Part shown: in pieces, positions 5,250 to 6,057 of the stretch | Layout: each line of letters begins with the position of its first letter | Position numbering within the stretch: position 1 is the stretch's first letter | DNA from: Alphaproteobacteria bacterium | Lineage (GTDB): Bacteria; Pseudomonadota; Alphaproteobacteria; Rhodobacterales; Rhodobacteraceae | Reading direction: 5' to 3' | Assembly: GCA_030424705.1 (NCBI GenBank) | Contig: JAUHWJ010000137.1 | Span: 1-6,057, forward strand | Length of the DNA stretch: 6,057 nt | Program-made: the position numbers and the translations under genes | Notes under the pieces: generated by a model | Database searches by the model: none | Seen by the model: only the letters and a program-made list of their open reading frames with translations | Told to the model about the DNA's origin: nothing

Positions 5250-6057
5250 ATGGACATCAACTGGCTTCAGGATTTCATCTGCCTCGGGCGCACGCTCAAC
5301 TTCACCAAGGCTGCCGAAGAAAGAAGCATCTCCCAGCCGGCCTTCAGCAGGCGAATCAGGTCGCTTGAGCACTGGGTCGGCACGCCGCTGATCAAGCGGT
5401 CCACCTATCCGGTTCAGTTGTCGGTCGCCGGCGCCCAGTTCCTGCCCGTCGCCCGCGACGTCGTCGCCAGCCTGACCGATGCGCGGCAGGCGATCCGGGC
5501 GGAGGAACGCGGCGCGCTGGCCTTCCAGCGTTTCGCCGTGCTGCACACGATCTCGGTGAACTTCCTCTCCGGGAGGATCGCGGAGCTGGAGGCGGAAAAC
5601 CCCAATCTCAGGGTCCGCATATATTCCGATCATCTCGGCGCCTGCTGCCAGATGTTCTCGGAAGGCGTCTGCGACTTCCTTCTCTACTATCGTCATCAGG
5701 AAGTGGTTCCGGTGTTCGAGGAATCCCGCTTCGCGCGCAAGGATATCGGCGTCGACCCGCTGCTGCCCGTCGCGGAGGCGGGGGCGGCGGCGCGGGGCGG
5801 GTGGAATCTCTCGGACCCGGAGGCGCGAAACATCCCCTATCTCGGCTACGACCCGGCGAGCTATCTTGGCACCGTGGTCGACCAGACGATCGGCGCCCGC
5901 CGCCCGCCGCTCGCGCTCCGCTACATGGATGCGCTGACCGAGGCCATCAAGCGGCGGACCCTGGCGGGCAGCGGGCTTTCCTGGCTGCCGCGGAGCGCCG
6001 TCGCGGAGGAGATCGCCCGCGGCGACCTCGTGGTCGCCGGCGGGCCGGAATGGCACG
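5250..6057 (+). CDS. LysR-family transcriptional regulator, HypT/YjiE-like (partial, C-terminus beyond window)
   Basis: 269 codons are visible from ATG 5250 to the edge; with a family length near 300, about 30-40 residues are missing. Residues 1-60 form the winged helix-turn-helix: NFTKAAEERSISQPAFSRRI (17-36) is the DNA-binding core, then SLEHWVGTPLIKR (38-50). The rest is the effector-binding domain. Compared from memory with E. coli HypT (YjiE), similarity runs throughout, for example NIPYLGYDPASYLG (194-207) and GLSWLPRSAVAEEIARGDLV (242-261). Of HypT's three hypochlorite-sensing methionines, only the third appears kept (Met226); the first two positions are Leu113 and Leu206. Four cysteines are present, three of them (132, 133, 141) clustered in the effector domain. 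It diverges from the TRAP operon, so it most likely controls that operon in response to the transported solute or a derivative. That is inference from gene order, and the effector is unknown. Confidence 0.93.
   Translation, partial: MDINWLQDFICLGRTLNFTKAAEERSISQPAFSRRIRSLEHWVGTPLIKRSTYPVQLSVAGAQFLPVARDVVASLTDARQAIRAEERGALAFQRFAVLHTISVNFLSGRIAELEAENPNLRVRIYSDHLGACCQMFSEGVCDFLLYYRHQEVVPVFEESRFARKDIGVDPLLPVAEAGAAARGGWNLSDPEARNIPYLGYDPASYLGTVVDQTIGARRPPLALRYMDALTEAIKRRTLAGSGLSWLPRSAVAEEIARGDLVVAGGPEWH

Noticed and set aside
5214..6056. Minus-strand open frame opposite the LysR-type gene (280 codons)
   Set aside because: The plus strand encodes an unmistakable LysR protein; the antisense product is Arg/Asp/Glu-rich with no domain.
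1..6057. Toxin-antitoxin pair, CRISPR array, transposon ends or tRNA attachment site
   Set aside because: None was seen: no spaced direct repeats, no transposase motifs, no tRNA-like cloverleaf, and no small gene pair.

Overview
The window is high-GC DNA (mostly well above 60% GC, with G/C-rich third codon positions). It looks like an alphaproteobacterium, probably of Rhodobacterales or Rhodospirillales type. The grounds are codon use, a dctPQM-type TRAP transporter beside a divergent LysR regulator, and TIR_2 and FGE domains with sequences common in that group. This placement is an inference; no marker gene is present. No tRNA, rRNA, CRISPR array or recognisable insertion sequence was seen, and no stretch over 300 bases lacks a gene.

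Layout. The right end (5250 to the edge, + strand) is a LysR-family regulator of the HypT/YjiE-like type, cut off near its C-terminus. A 242-bp divergent intergenic region follows, with an AT-rich island (about 5186-5225) that probably holds two opposed promoters and a LysR-type dyad. Four genes then run leftward on the minus strand as a probable operon: a TRAP solute-binding protein (dctP type, 5007-4021), a strong GC-rich intercistronic hairpin, the small TRAP permease subunit (dctQ type, 3952-3455), the large permease subunit (dctM type, 3444-2143), and an alpha/beta hydrolase (2146-1376) whose GTG start overlaps the dctM stop. After a 114-bp gap with a 9-bp inverted repeat comes a fifth minus-strand gene (1261 to the left edge). 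It encodes an N-terminal TIR domain, one membrane span and a formylglycine-generating-enzyme (FGE/SUMF1) type domain, and is cut by the window edge. This gene is partial but clearly coding: it stays open from 1261 to the edge.

How it fits together. The likely metabolic unit is ligand-responsive control by LysR of a TRAP importer for an organic acid or related carboxylate, with a translationally coupled hydrolase that may act on the imported compound or a product of it. The substrate cannot be read from the sequence. The TIR-TM-FGE gene does not obviously belong to this pathway. It looks like an accessory signalling or defence-type protein and is the most interesting item here, but its C-terminus and downstream partners lie outside the window.
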